Position numbers and translations under genes: made by a program. Positions 1 through 8,496 of a DNA stretch of 64,000 bases are shown here, piece by piece. The first letter of the stretch is position 1. Every line of letters starts with the position of its first letter. Under the pieces are notes generated by a model. That model searched no databases. It worked only from the letters and a program-made list of their open reading frames with translations, and had not been told where the DNA came from. Origin of the DNA: Oscillospiraceae bacterium (GTDB lineage Bacteria > Bacillota > Clostridia > Oscillospirales > Oscillospiraceae); assembly GCA_910575815.1 (NCBI GenBank), contig CAJTFN010000009.1, positions 62,001-126,000 of the forward strand, read 5' to 3'.

Positions 1-1184
1 TTGATGAGGCCCAGGAGGTGGCGGCTGGAGAGGGTGATCTTTTTCAGGCAGTTTTGAACCTGCTGCTTGTCGTCGATGTTGGCGGTGGCAATGGCCGTCA
101 TACCCACGATGGCGTTCATGGGGGTCCGGATATCGTGGCTCATGTTGGAGAGGAATTCGCTCTTGGCCGTATTGGCGTGGACGGCCTCTTTCCGGGCGGC
201 CTCCAGCTCCACCATCTGACGGCGGAGGAGCTTGAAGTATTGCAGGAACACCAGCAGCAGGGAGGCCAGCACCACGGCGCAGCCCAGGAAGACCAGGTAG
301 AGCCAGGTCTGGCTGAGATCGCTGACGGACTGGTCCAGCTCGCCATAGGGCAGCACCGTCACCAGATACCACTCGGAATAGGGGAGCTTGTTGCATTGCA
401 GGTGCCGCCGCTCCGTGCCGAAGGTGAGAAGGGCAGAGTAGTCCTCGCCGGTGTCCATGGCGGCCTCCAGCTCCCGGACGTACTGCTCTCCGCTCGCCCC
501 CTGCTCCTCAAAAAGCGCCTGGATGCGCTCAAAGTAGTTCTCCCGGTAGGCGTCGCCGCTGCGGATGACAAAGGTGCCGTCCCGGCGGATAATGTGACAG
601 TAAACCAGGGTGTTCTCGCTGTATAGAGAGAGGGTGTCTGCGATGTAGCTGGCGGGGAGGCTGGCCACCAGGGCGGTGGAAACCTCGCCGTTGGACATGG
701 GATACTCAGCGGAGACGCCCAGGAGAATGTCCTTTTCCCCCTGATCGGTGCTGGCCACGGCGACCTTCTTGTCGCCGCTGTTCATGGAGGCCAGGAAGGG
801 GCCCGGGTCGGCCAGGGAGGGTTCTTCCCCATAGATCATTTCAAACTGGCCGGTGGGGGAGTAAAACGCCAGAGCCACAAAATCCCGGGCCTGGGCGTTG
901 CGGGCCAGCTCCTCCCGCAGGGCGGAGGGGGTGCCGCTGCCCGACGGGATGCTTCCCACCAGAGAGTCCACCTGGGACAGGCGCAGTTCAATGGTGGTGG
1001 CGAAGTGCTGGGTGACCTTCTCGCCCATGCCGCTCATGTAGGTGGTGCCTACGGCGCTGATGGTGTCGGCGCTCTTCTGGGACATAAAGAAGGCCAGAAA
1101 GGAGAAGATGCATACTGTCAGCAAAAGAACCAGGGCCAGACTGATGGTGAGGAAACGGGTGGCGCTGTTTAGGAGCTTTTTCAT
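1..1184 (-). CDS. Membrane sensor histidine kinase, 3' end cut by window edge
   Basis: Reading leftwards from ATG at 1184 the frame stays open to base 1 (about 394 codons). A first membrane segment lies at residues 10-33, then an extracytoplasmic sensor of about 250 residues (double-Cache-like by size and layout; inferred), a second membrane segment near 300-320, and a HisKA phosphoacceptor box MSHDIRTPMNAIVG with His350. The ATP-binding half and any receiver domain lie outside the window. The start overlaps the stop of the HPt gene as ATGA, so the two are translationally coupled. The neighbouring separate HPt protein makes a hybrid kinase feeding a phosphorelay likely; this is inference, since no receiver is visible here. 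The ligand is unknown. Confidence 0.9.
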   Translation of the reverse strand, partial: MKKLLNSATRFLTISLALVLLLTVCIFSFLAFFMSQKSADTISAVGTTYMSGMGEKVTQHFATTIELRLSQVDSLVGSIPSGSGTPSALREELARNAQARDFVALAFYSPTGQFEMIYGEEPSLADPGPFLASMNSGDKKVAVASTDQGEKDILLGVSAEYPMSNGEVSTALVASLPASYIADTLSLYSENTLVYCHIIRRDGTFVIRSGDAYRENYFERIQALFEEQGASGEQYVRELEAAMDTGEDYSALLTFGTERRHLQCNKLPYSEWYLVTVLPYGELDQSVSDLSQTWLYLVFLGCAVVLASLLLVFLQYFKLLRRQMVELEAARKEAVHANTAKSEFLSNMSHDIRTPMNAIVGMTAIATANIDDKQQVQNCLKKITLSSRHLLGLI

Positions 1185-1543
1185 CCGGCGCTCTCTTTCT
1201 GGAAGGTCTGGATGGCGGCCACGGTCTGGGCGTAATCCTCCCGCACCTCCTCCGCAAGGACGCCGGACTCCGGCGTGTAGCCGTTTCGCAGGGATTCGCA
1301 GAGGCGGCTGCTGGAGTCCTGAAGCTTGGTAATGCTGAGATTCTGGCAGACGCCCTTGATGGTATGGGCCGCCCGGAAGGCCTCCTCGTAATTTTTCTCC
1401 TCCAGGGAACGGCAGAGAAGGTCATAGCTGCCGTCGTCCAAAAATTTCAGCACAAATTTCTGAACCAGCCGCTCGCTGCGCAGACGGCCGATGGCATCGT
1501 CGTAATTGCCGCTCATGGCGGCGTAACATTCCTGTAACGTCAT
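1181..1543 (-). CDS. HPt phosphotransfer protein
   Basis: A 120-residue stand-alone histidine phosphotransfer protein. The motif AAHTIKGVCQNL places the phosphorylated His at residue 60, with the usual K/G spacing of HPt four-helix bundles. It starts at ATG 1543 behind AAGGAGGACTT and ends by overlapping the kinase start (ATGA). It would carry phosphate between the membrane kinase downstream and a receiver, most simply the receiver domain of the c-di-GMP enzyme encoded just upstream, 12 bases away. That wiring is inferred from operon order. The domain itself is clear. Confidence 0.92.
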   Translation of the reverse strand: MTLQECYAAMSGNYDDAIGRLRSERLVQKFVLKFLDDGSYDLLCRSLEEKNYEEAFRAAHTIKGVCQNLSITKLQDSSSRLCESLRNGYTPESGVLAEEVREDYAQTVAAIQTFQKESAG

Positions 1544-1555
1544 AGGAAGTCCTCC

Positions 1556-3649
1556 TTAATTCTGCTGTTCACTTTCGTCCCCGTCGATGGGGGAGATGGC
1601 GGAAAGGGTTTCCCGCATACTCTCGTCATAGAAGCGGTATTGTCCCCGTCCGCCCCGCTTCACGGTGTACAGGGCCTGATCCGCCGCGTGGAAAAGGTGG
1701 TCGTAATCGCACATGGAGGTGGAAGTCAGGGCCACGCCCATGCTGATGGAGAGGGGGAAGTGCTCAAACTGGCCGCAGAGCGACTGGAAAATCCGAGAGA
1801 TGACGGTTTCCACGTCGTCCTTATACTCCAGGAAGATCAGGAACTCGTCTCCGCCCACCCGGGCGGCGATGTCGCCGCCCCGGATGCACTGGCGAAGCTT
1901 TTCCGCCAGATGGACCAGAACCTGATCGCCAAAGGAGTGGCCGTAGGTGTCGTTGGCGGATTTGAAGTGGTCCAGGTCGAAGATCACCAGAGCGCAGGAG
2001 GCGGTGGGCCGGCTCTCAATCCGCTCCAGGATGCGCTTTTTGGCGTAGGCGTGGTTCAAAAGGCCCGTCAGGGCGTCGTGGGAAGCCTGGCGCTCCAGGG
2101 AGGCCAGCTTCATCCGGGAGTCGTGAATGTCGATGGCCTTGCCGATGGCGCCGGTGTAACGGGGGGGCTCGTCGTTGGACCAGGTGGCCCGGGCTATGAT
2201 CTGGGTCCAGCGCCAGGCGCCTTTGTAGTTCAGCTTGCAGTCGTAGGTGACCACGGGCAGGTCCGGGCTGGTGCTCCGCAGGATGTCCACGAGATTCTGG
2301 AAGTCCGCGGGGTCCATGACCTCCCGGGCCTCGGGCTGGTGAAGGGGGTCCATGATGATTTCGTCCAGCCCCAGGTGCTCCGCGCCCCAGTTGGAGAGGG
2401 TAATCATGGGGGGAGAGGCGGTGAACTCGAACTGAATTTCCTTGCTCATGTCGGCAAAGAAGCTGTACTTCATCCGCTCGTGTTCCAGCAGCTGGAGCGT
2501 CCGCTCCGAGGCGGTGAGCTCCTCGTGCCGGTGCATCTCCTGGGCCACGTTCCGCATCTCCCGGCGGCTTCGCTGGGCGACGGAGTTGCTGTTGTTCATA
2601 TGGGCGGGAAGATCGTCCGCGAAGTCCCGCAGGCAGTCCAGCAGAAGGGGGTTGAACGCGCCGCACTTTCCGTCCAGAATCATCTGAATCGCGGTCTCGT
2701 GGGGGAAGGAGTCCTTGTAGCAGCGCTTGGAGGTCAGGGCGTCGTACACGTCGGCCAGGGCCACGATCTGGGCGGAGATGGGGATTTCGTCCCCGTGGAG
2801 CCCGTCGGGGTAACCCCGCCCGTCCCAGCGCTCGTGGTGCCAGCGGCAGATGTCGTAGGCCACCTTCACCAGGGGGTCGTTCTGATGGATGGGGAGATTC
2901 TCCAGCATCTCCGCGCCGGCCAGGGAGTGGGTTTTCATGACGGCGAATTCCTCGTCCGTGAAGCGGCCGGGCTTGTTGAGAATTTTCTCGTCGATGGAGA
3001 TCTTGCCGATGTCGTGAAGGGAGGAGGCTGTGCAGATCATGGAGATGTCCGAGGGGGAGAGGTGGTAGCGGTCCGTCTTCTGGACCAGCTGGTTCAGCAT
3101 CAGCTCCGTCAGAGTCCGGACGTTAAGGACATGAAGGCCGCTCTCGCCGTTTCGGAATTCCACAATATGGCTGAGAATGTCGATCAGCAGGCTGCTGCGC
3201 TGCTGGTTTTCGTAAATCTGGTCTGCCACCATGCCCACCAGGCGCTTTTGCTTGGCGTAGAGCAAAATGGTGTTGACCACCCGGCGGTGAACAATCAGCG
3301 CGTCGAAGGGCCGGGAGATGAAGTCCGTGACGCCCAGCTCATAGGCCCGCTCGATGTGGCTGGAGCCGGTTTCGGCGGAGATCATGATGACGGGAATGTC
3401 GTCAATCCAATGATTCTGGGCCATGACCTCCAGAACGCCGAAGCCGTCCATCTGAGGCATGACAATATCCAACAGGACCAGGGAAATCTCAGTCTCCTGC
3501 TGCTGAAGCAGGCCCACGCCCTGAAGGCCGTTTTCGGCCTCGACGATCTCGTACTCGTCGGCCAGCATATCCGCCAGAATGGCCCGGTTGAGTTCCGAGT
3601 CGTCCACAATCAATATTTTCTGCTTCTGTTCTGTGCTCAAAGGGATCAC
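1556..3649 (-). CDS. Response regulator REC / HD-GYP / PAS / GGDEF (c-di-GMP synthase and hydrolase)
   Basis: A 697-residue protein. Residues 10-130 form a receiver with acid pair Asp16/Asp17, phospho-Asp61 and Arg113 (RPF) where Lys is usual. Residues 150-340 are an HD-GYP phosphodiesterase with HDIGK (His212, Asp213), HHERWDGRGYP and GYP at 279-281. A PAS-like region follows at about 400-520. The GGDEF domain ends the protein, with intact GGDEF at 599-603 and an RGGD inhibition site at 590-593. All catalytic motifs for both making and breaking c-di-GMP are kept, which is uncommon for an HD-GYP/GGDEF pair. The listed start is GTG with its Shine-Dalgarno very close; TTG at 3640 has better spacing to AAGGA. 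First gene of the leftward operon, divergent from flgB. Confidence 0.93.
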   Translation of the reverse strand: MIPLSTEQKQKILIVDDSELNRAILADMLADEYEIVEAENGLQGVGLLQQQETEISLVLLDIVMPQMDGFGVLEVMAQNHWIDDIPVIMISAETGSSHIERAYELGVTDFISRPFDALIVHRRVVNTILLYAKQKRLVGMVADQIYENQQRSSLLIDILSHIVEFRNGESGLHVLNVRTLTELMLNQLVQKTDRYHLSPSDISMICTASSLHDIGKISIDEKILNKPGRFTDEEFAVMKTHSLAGAEMLENLPIHQNDPLVKVAYDICRWHHERWDGRGYPDGLHGDEIPISAQIVALADVYDALTSKRCYKDSFPHETAIQMILDGKCGAFNPLLLDCLRDFADDLPAHMNNSNSVAQRSRREMRNVAQEMHRHEELTASERTLQLLEHERMKYSFFADMSKEIQFEFTASPPMITLSNWGAEHLGLDEIIMDPLHQPEAREVMDPADFQNLVDILRSTSPDLPVVTYDCKLNYKGAWRWTQIIARATWSNDEPPRYTGAIGKAIDIHDSRMKLASLERQASHDALTGLLNHAYAKKRILERIESRPTASCALVIFDLDHFKSANDTYGHSFGDQVLVHLAEKLRQCIRGGDIAARVGGDEFLIFLEYKDDVETVISRIFQSLCGQFEHFPLSISMGVALTSTSMCDYDHLFHAADQALYTVKRGGRGQYRFYDESMRETLSAISPIDGDESEQQN

Positions 3650-3752
3650 ATCCTTGTTCTTGGCTCATTTGCCGGCGGAAGAGCCACCGTCCGGCCCGCT
3701 GGAGCGCCTCCCTGATGAAAAGAGACGAAAACAACCAGCCTATAACACTCCG

Positions 3753-3781
3753 ATTTTAACACAGAAAACAGGAAATAGCAA
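3753..3781 (-). promoter_or_regulatory. Probable vegetative promoter of the phosphorelay operon
   Basis: On the minus strand TTGCTA (3781-3776), a 17-base spacer and TAAAAT (3758-3753) match the housekeeping sigma consensus well and sit about 100 bases before the GGDEF/HD-GYP gene. Seen in sequence; no start site data. Confidence 0.55.
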
Positions 3782-3790
3782 GAACGAAGA

Positions 3791-3829
3791 GCCTCCGGGA
3801 TCAGGGAAAAATTACAAGAGCCCGGAGGC
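3791..3829. repeat. Inverted repeat between the divergent promoters
   Basis: Perfect 9-bp arms GCCTCCGGG and CCCGGAGGC with a 21-base A-rich loop, just upstream of the -35 box of the leftward promoter. It has no T-run on either side. It could be an operator or the remnant of a terminator. Confidence 0.6.
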
Positions 3830-4030
3830 GAAGACAAATCGGCAAAAAGCGAAATGCGCTTCGACTGATTCGACAAAAAATGGAGAAAAAGCGACCAGAA
3901 TATTGTTTGAAGCGTCAAGACGCGCGGCGAGAAAGCAATCGGGACCGGGTAATTTTGGAGAAAGAGGAAAAATTCATGGAAAACATTGGCGGTTTCTTAA
4001 AAATGGAAAAGATGGCAGTCAAAAAAATGC

Positions 4031-4059
4031 TTGCTTTTTCGGGGAGAATGGTTCATAAT
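4031..4059 (+). promoter_or_regulatory. Probable promoter of the flgB (fla/che) operon
   Basis: TTGCTT (4031-4036), a 17-base spacer and CATAAT (4054-4059) fit a housekeeping sigma promoter. Early flagellar genes including sigD are expected to be read by the main sigma factor, which agrees. The start would give a leader of about 300 bases with hairpins at 4091-4106 and 4176-4202. Confidence 0.5.
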
Positions 4060-4175
4060 AGAGAATACCTGATTAGGCGGAACAGACAAATGTGTTGCAA
4101 AACACACATGGAAACCTCGGGTGTTATAGTAGTAAAAGCAACAGGGAATTACGGCGGATGTTTATGGAATGGAAA

Positions 4176-4202
4176 GCCCTCCGGCGGAATAGAATGGAGG
4201 GC
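4176..4202 (+). repeat. Hairpin in the flgB leader
   Basis: GCCCTCC and GGAGGGC pair perfectly around a 13-base loop, about 160 bases before flgB. It is not followed by a T-run, so it is not an intrinsic terminator as it stands. A regulatory RNA fold is possible but not shown. Confidence 0.45.
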
Positions 4203-4365
4203 CCCTTCAGTTGAACATTCGGGAAGAAGGCCGGCGGCCGGAATCCCCGGACGGAACAGGGTTTTTAATTAAGTTAGGTACAACTGTTTTTTGGGTTCGG
4301 GCGGGGCGCTCTGCCATTTCTATAATTTGCGAAACGCAGCTTTTGGGAAAGGGTGAGGGACCAAA

Positions 4366-4752
4366 ATGAGTATCCTGTCAAGCAATTCGTTTATAATGTT
4401 GGAAAAGTCTCTGGGGTATCTGTGGACCAAACAGGCCGCCATCGCGGACAACGTTGCCAACGCGGAAACCCCAGGTTATAAGGAGAAGGTGGTCACCTTC
4501 GAGGAGAGCCTGAAGAGCAAGCTGGTGCAGGCCTCCCGCCAGTCCGCCCCGGTGAAGTCCATGCGCCAGGTGCTGGAGGGCACGCCCTTCTCCGTCACGG
4601 AGCAACTGGTTCAGACAAGAATGGACGACAACGGCGTAAACGTCACGGCCCAGGCGGCGGAGGCCATCCGCAACGCCTACCAGATGCGCTATGTCATGAG
4701 CTCCATCAATTCGGAGCTGGCTATTCTGAATTCCGCGATCCGCGGCCAGTAA
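4366..4752 (+). CDS. flgB: Flagellar proximal rod protein FlgB
   Basis: A 128-residue rod subunit, the family's usual length. The conserved N-terminal rod signature is present (AAIADNVANAETPGYK, about residues 25-40), as is the C-terminal amphipathic helix that pairs with it. FlgB forms the first ring of the rod on the MS ring together with FliE and is exported through the flagellar type III gate. It starts at ATG 4366 behind GGTGAGGGA. First gene of the main motility operon, followed by flgC and fliE as in Bacillus and clostridia. Confidence 0.96.
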   Translation: MSILSSNSFIMLEKSLGYLWTKQAAIADNVANAETPGYKEKVVTFEESLKSKLVQASRQSAPVKSMRQVLEGTPFSVTEQLVQTRMDDNGVNVTAQAAEAIRNAYQMRYVMSSINSELAILNSAIRGQ

Positions 4753-4889
4753 GCCGGAGTTGTCTCCGGCTCCAGGCACTTTTCCCCTTCACTGTGTTAA
4801 ACCGCGGGGGAGGGCTAAGAGGCGCGGCAGACGACGATAACGGACCCGGAACCACCGGGCCTGAAACAAACCGCCGGAGACACCGGCGG
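4753..4889 (+). repeat. Two intercistronic hairpins between flgB and flgC
   Basis: GCCGGAG/CTCCGGC (4753-4770, loop TTGT) and CCGCCGG/CCGGCGG (4871-4889, loop AGACA) are perfect 7-bp stems without T-runs. They may protect or process mRNA ends in the long operon. Seen directly; the role is inferred. Confidence 0.55.
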
Positions 4890-4910
4890 GAAATGGAGAA
4901 TTTTAGAATT

Positions 4911-5369
4911 ATGGCATTTTTAAGTTCAATGAACATCTCCGCCTCGGGCCTGACGGCCCAGCAGCTTCGGCTGGACATCGTGGCGGAAAACGTGACCAAC
5001 TCCACCACTACCCGGGTGGAGGGCGGCGAGGGGTCCTATCGCCGGAAGATGGTGATCTTCGAGGCCAAGAGCGGCCGGGACGACTTCCGTCAGGCCATGG
5101 CCCGGGCCGCCAGCGGCATGGTGCCCAACGGACAGGCGGCCGGCGGCGTGCGGGTGACCCAGATTGTGGACGATCCCTCCCCCATGAAGCTGGTGTACGA
5201 CCCCACTCATCCCGACGCCAACGAGGACGGATACGTGGAGATGCCCAATGTGGACATGGTGAAGGAGATTTCCGACGCCATGGCTGCCACCCAGGCCTAC
5301 TCCGCCAACGTCACCATTCTGAACACCATGAAGACCGTCATCGGCGACGGGCTCCAGATCGGTAAGTAA
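4911..5369 (+). CDS. flgC: Flagellar rod protein FlgC
   Basis: A 152-residue rod subunit. Rod-family N-terminus (SSMNISASGLTAQQLRLD) with the NVTNSTTTR stretch, and a C-terminal helix ending in a DGLQIGK-like tail. The frame extends upstream to 4794, but the family N-terminus and AATGGAGAA ten bases before support ATG 4911; ATG 4893 is an alternative that adds six residues. FlgC stacks on FlgB in the proximal rod and is a type III export substrate. flgB, flgC and fliE form the standard head of this operon. Confidence 0.94.
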   Translation: MAFLSSMNISASGLTAQQLRLDIVAENVTNSTTTRVEGGEGSYRRKMVIFEAKSGRDDFRQAMARAASGMVPNGQAAGGVRVTQIVDDPSPMKLVYDPTHPDANEDGYVEMPNVDMVKEISDAMAATQAYSANVTILNTMKTVIGDGLQIGK

Positions 5370-5391
5370 TTGACAGGAGGCGAACACGGCC

Positions 5392-5697
5392 ATGCTGACA
5401 CCGATTGATAAGCTGTCCCCCTTAACCCCCATCAGCCCGGAGAAAAACGCACAGGAAGCCGGCTCTCCCGTGGAGGAGAGCGTCTTCGGTGCGATTTTCC
5501 GCTCCGCCATCGACAATGTGAAAGAGACGGACGCGGATTTTAAGGAAGCTCAATATTTGCTGGCCACGGGCCAGTTGGATAACCCCGCTATGGCGATGAT
5601 TGCGGCAAGCAAGAGCCAATCTGCTGTGAGTCTTTTGATCCAGCTTCGGAACAAGGCCCAGGACGCCTACTCCGAACTGATGCGAATCAGCATGTAA
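5392..5697 (+). CDS. fliE: Flagellar hook-basal body protein FliE
   Basis: 101 residues, typical for FliE. The C-terminal half carries the family pattern (ADFKEAQYLLATGQ, then SKSQSAVSLLIQLRNKA and a short YSELMRISM end). FliE is the junction between the MS ring and the rod and is needed for export of the other rod proteins. Starts at ATG 5392 after ACAGGAGGCG. It follows flgC by 22 bases and precedes fliF. Confidence 0.95.
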   Translation: MLTPIDKLSPLTPISPEKNAQEAGSPVEESVFGAIFRSAIDNVKETDADFKEAQYLLATGQLDNPAMAMIAASKSQSAVSLLIQLRNKAQDAYSELMRISM

Positions 5698-5727
5698 GCA
5701 AAACGGCGGCCGGGGGAGTCCTCCCGC

Positions 5728-5761
5728 GTGCTGCTTGGCACCTTCGGGCTCCAAGCAGCAC
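5728..5761 (+). repeat. Intercistronic hairpin between fliE and fliF
   Basis: Perfect 11-bp stem GTGCTGCTTGG/CCAAGCAGCAC with a 12-base loop and no T-run. It separates the small rod genes from the MS-ring gene and may set mRNA stability or processing. The role is inferred. Confidence 0.6.
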
Positions 5762-5813
5762 AAACCATGTCTTCAGGACACCGCCAAAGGACGAGAAAAG
5801 GAGGTGACAGCGG

Positions 5814-7451
5814 TTGAAGGAGAAAGCAAAGGCGCTCTTTGACAAGACGAAGGAGCGCCTCAAAAGCGTTTCGAAAAAGATCTGGATTGCCATCGCCGCT
5901 GTTTTGGTGGTCCTGATTGTGGCCATCGCCATGGCATTGACGCTGAATCAAACGGAGTACGCCGTGCTGGTCACACAGGTGAGCGACACGGAAGCCTCCA
6001 AGATTTTGAACTTCCTGAGCGAACAGGGAGTTACCAACTACAAAGTGGAGGACGGGAACACCGTCCTGGTCCCCGCCGGACAGGAGTCGGCCCTGAAGGC
6101 CCGGATTCTGATGGCGGATTTAAACCAGACCGGCAATTATTACACGGAAAACCTCAGCGCGTTCTCCACCAACGAGGAGCGGCTGGCCGTGGAGAAGACG
6201 GCCCTGGAGATGAAGATCGCCGGGGTCATCCGAAACTTCCCCAACGTGGTGGACGCGACGGTGAACATCACCCCGGGGGAGAACCGGGCCTACATACTGG
6301 ACAGCAACAACGTGATTCAGGCCAGCGCCGGCGTTATACTGACCATGGTGGAGGGCGAAATGCTCACGGAGGAGCAGGCCGCCTCCATCCAGCAATTTAT
6401 CTCCAACTCCGTTCAGGGACTGGAGATTGAGTCCGTCAGTATTTCCGACACGGCGGGCAACATCTACTTAACCGGCGACGCCCTGAACGGCGACGCCAGC
6501 GCCATGAAGATTCAGCTTCAGCAGGCCTGGGAGAACCGGACGAACACGAACATCAAGAAGGTTCTGGACCCCATCTTCGGCGAGGACAACGTGAAGGTGG
6601 CCGTCACCTGCGAGGTGGAAGTGGACCGGATCACGGAGCAGCGGACGGAAATCCGTCTCCCCGAGGGAGCGGAGGACGGCCGGGGCATCGTGAGCAGCGA
6701 GCGGGGCTCCTATTACGTGGGCCGCCCGGAGGAAGGGCTGCCCGGCGGCGTGGTGGGCACCGAGTCCAACAGCGACCTGGTGGAGGCCGTGGAGGCCGGC
6801 GCCCTGCCCCAGAACGGGGACACGATGCTTGCCGGCGACAAGCAGATCGACTACGAGAACTCCAGAAGCGAGTTTCAGATTGACAGCATCGGCGCGGGCC
6901 GGGTCACCGACTGCACCGTGGCTGTGACCATCAACTCCCGTACGGCGGGAGACTTCGACGTGGAGAACATCCGCCGGCACGTGGCCCGGGCCGCCAAGAT
7001 TCAAGGCGAGCTGGACCCTGTTACCGGAGAGGAGATTCTGGACAGCAAGATTTCCGTGCTGGCCATGGAATTCTATGATCCCAATGTCGGGCTTCAGCCC
7101 GGCCTGGAGCCCGGCGGCTTCTTTGAGGAGCACATGTGGATTGTGATTGCCGCCGGTGTGGGTCTGCTGCTGTTCATTATCCTGCTGACCGTCATCCTCT
7201 TGCTGCGCCGGAAGAAGCGCAAGCAGCAGCAGGAGCAGGAAGAGCGGGAGCGCAGGGACATGGAAGCCATGATGGCCGCGGCGGGCCTCGGCGAGAACGG
7301 CGAGGCCGCGGCGGGCGCCGACGTGATGGAGCTGGAGATGGAGCGGAGCATGGAGCTCCGGAAGGATATCCGCCAGTTCGCCAGCGACAACCCGGAAATC
7401 GCGGCGCAGATGATCAAGACTTGGCTGAAAGGGGGCGACGGCAATGGCTGA
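5814..7451 (+). CDS. fliF: MS-ring protein FliF
   Basis: 545 residues. An N-terminal membrane helix (about 25-47) and a C-terminal one (about 442-465) bracket the extracytoplasmic ring-building domains, as in all FliF proteins. The cytoplasmic tail (about 466-545) is charged and ends with the FliG-binding segment. FliF forms the ring in the membrane on which rod, switch and export gate are built. The start is TTG at 5814, chosen because AGGAGGTGA lies seven to eight bases upstream and no better start fits. The 3' end overlaps fliG by eight bases. Confidence 0.96.
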   Translation: MKEKAKALFDKTKERLKSVSKKIWIAIAAVLVVLIVAIAMALTLNQTEYAVLVTQVSDTEASKILNFLSEQGVTNYKVEDGNTVLVPAGQESALKARILMADLNQTGNYYTENLSAFSTNEERLAVEKTALEMKIAGVIRNFPNVVDATVNITPGENRAYILDSNNVIQASAGVILTMVEGEMLTEEQAASIQQFISNSVQGLEIESVSISDTAGNIYLTGDALNGDASAMKIQLQQAWENRTNTNIKKVLDPIFGEDNVKVAVTCEVEVDRITEQRTEIRLPEGAEDGRGIVSSERGSYYVGRPEEGLPGGVVGTESNSDLVEAVEAGALPQNGDTMLAGDKQIDYENSRSEFQIDSIGAGRVTDCTVAVTINSRTAGDFDVENIRRHVARAAKIQGELDPVTGEEILDSKISVLAMEFYDPNVGLQPGLEPGGFFEEHMWIVIAAGVGLLLFIILLTVILLLRRKKRKQQQEQEERERRDMEAMMAAAGLGENGEAAAGADVMELEMERSMELRKDIRQFASDNPEIAAQMIKTWLKGGDGNG

Positions 7452-8496
7452 GGCAGCGGCGGCGGCCGCCACCCAAACGGCGGCGAAGCCCGCCATTCCC
7501 CAGGTGGAGCTCTCCACCCCCCAGAAGGCGGCGGCGGTCATCATCGCCCTGGGAGCGGAGAAGGCGTCCCTCCTCTATAAGTTCATGGAGGACGAGGAGG
7601 TCGAGCAGCTCACCCTGGAGGTGGCCCGTCTCGGCGTGCTGAGCACCCAGCAGACGGAGGATATTCTCAACGAGTTTTATCAGCTCTGCCTGACCAATAA
7701 AGCTGTCACCGAGGGCGGCCTGGAATACGCCCGGGCCGTTCTGGAAAAGGCCTATGGCGAGCAGGCGGCGGCGGAGCTTCTGGGCAAGGTTACCAAGAGC
7801 CTCAAAAACCGGGAGTTTGCGTTCATGGACAAGGCGGACGTCAAGTCCCTGTTCTCCGCCCTGCGGGGCGAGCGGCCCCAGACCATCGCCCTGGTCCTCT
7901 CCTATGTGGACGCGGACAAGGCGGCGGGCGTGGTGGCCCAGTTGGAGGAAAAGAAGCAGATTCAGGTGGTGGAGAGCATTGCCAAGCTGGACAGCGTCTC
8001 TCCCGCCGCCATCAAGATCGTGGAGGCCGAGATGCACAACCGCTTCTCCAACATCATGACCGATACCAACATCAAGGTCGGCGGCATCGACTATGTGGCC
8101 GACGTGATGAACAACCTGGACCGGACCAGCGAGAAAAACATCTTCGACGGCCTGTCCGATCCCGATCTGGCGGACGAGATCCGCAAGCGGATGTTCGTCT
8201 TCGAGGACATCATCACCATGGACGACCGCTCCGTGCAGCGCTTCGTCCGGGACTGCGACCCCAGAGACCTGGTGCTGGCCCTCAAGGCCGCCAACACGGA
8301 GGTGGCAAACAAGCTCTTTGCCAACATGTCCAGCCGTATGGCCCAGAGCATTAAGGACGATCTGGAAATCACCTCCAACGTCCGTATGAAGGACGTGGAG
8401 GAGGCCCAGCAGCGCATCGTCGGCATCATCCGAGGACTGGAGGAGAAGGGTGAGATCATCATCCTGAAGGGCGGAAAGGACGATATCATTGCCTAG
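7444..8496 (+). CDS. fliG: Motor switch protein FliG
   Basis: 350 residues, slightly longer than usual owing to an Ala-rich N-terminal extension (about 20 residues). The three FliG domains are recognisable: FliF-binding N-domain (STPQKAAAVIIALGAE), the middle FliM-binding domain (ERPQTIALVLSYVDADKAA), and a C-terminal torque domain with charged residues (SVQRFVRDCDPRDLVLALK). FliG turns with the rotor and meets MotA. The start overlaps the fliF end, and its own end overlaps the fliH start, indicating coupled translation across fliF-fliG-fliH. Confidence 0.96.
   Translation: MAEAAAAAATQTAAKPAIPQVELSTPQKAAAVIIALGAEKASLLYKFMEDEEVEQLTLEVARLGVLSTQQTEDILNEFYQLCLTNKAVTEGGLEYARAVLEKAYGEQAAAELLGKVTKSLKNREFAFMDKADVKSLFSALRGERPQTIALVLSYVDADKAAGVVAQLEEKKQIQVVESIAKLDSVSPAAIKIVEAEMHNRFSNIMTDTNIKVGGIDYVADVMNNLDRTSEKNIFDGLSDPDLADEIRKRMFVFEDIITMDDRSVQRFVRDCDPRDLVLALKAANTEVANKLFANMSSRMAQSIKDDLEITSNVRMKDVEEAQQRIVGIIRGLEEKGEIIILKGGKDDIIA

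Larger units (their letters stand above)
3650..4365. other. Divergent control region between phosphorelay operon and flgB operon
   Basis: 716 bases with no convincing gene. The region is clearly richer in A and T than its surroundings. It holds a leftward promoter (3753-3781), a rightward promoter (4031-4059) and several inverted repeats: 3791-3829 (9-bp arms, 21-base loop), 4091-4106 (TGTGTT/AACACA, 4-base loop) and 4176-4202 (7-bp arms GCCCTCC/GGAGGGC). The rightward promoter leaves a leader of about 300 bases before flgB. I looked for class I and II c-di-GMP riboswitch signatures and could not find either. An exact TATAAT at 4321-4326 lacks a partner -35. Confidence 0.75.

Noticed and set aside
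3880..4272. 130-codon open frame on the plus strand before flgB
   Set aside because: It spans the best promoter and the leader hairpins, has no family-like content and no good ribosome site. Treated as non-coding.
4321..4326. TATAAT 40 bases before flgB as a promoter
   Set aside because: The place for a -35 box (4298-4303) reads CGGGCG. Kept only as a note.
4060..4365. c-di-GMP riboswitch before flgB
   Set aside because: GGAAAGCCCTCCGGCGG at 4171-4187 loosely recalls part of the class I motif, but the GCACAGGGCAAACC part, the GNRA loop and receptor are not present. Not called without a covariance search.
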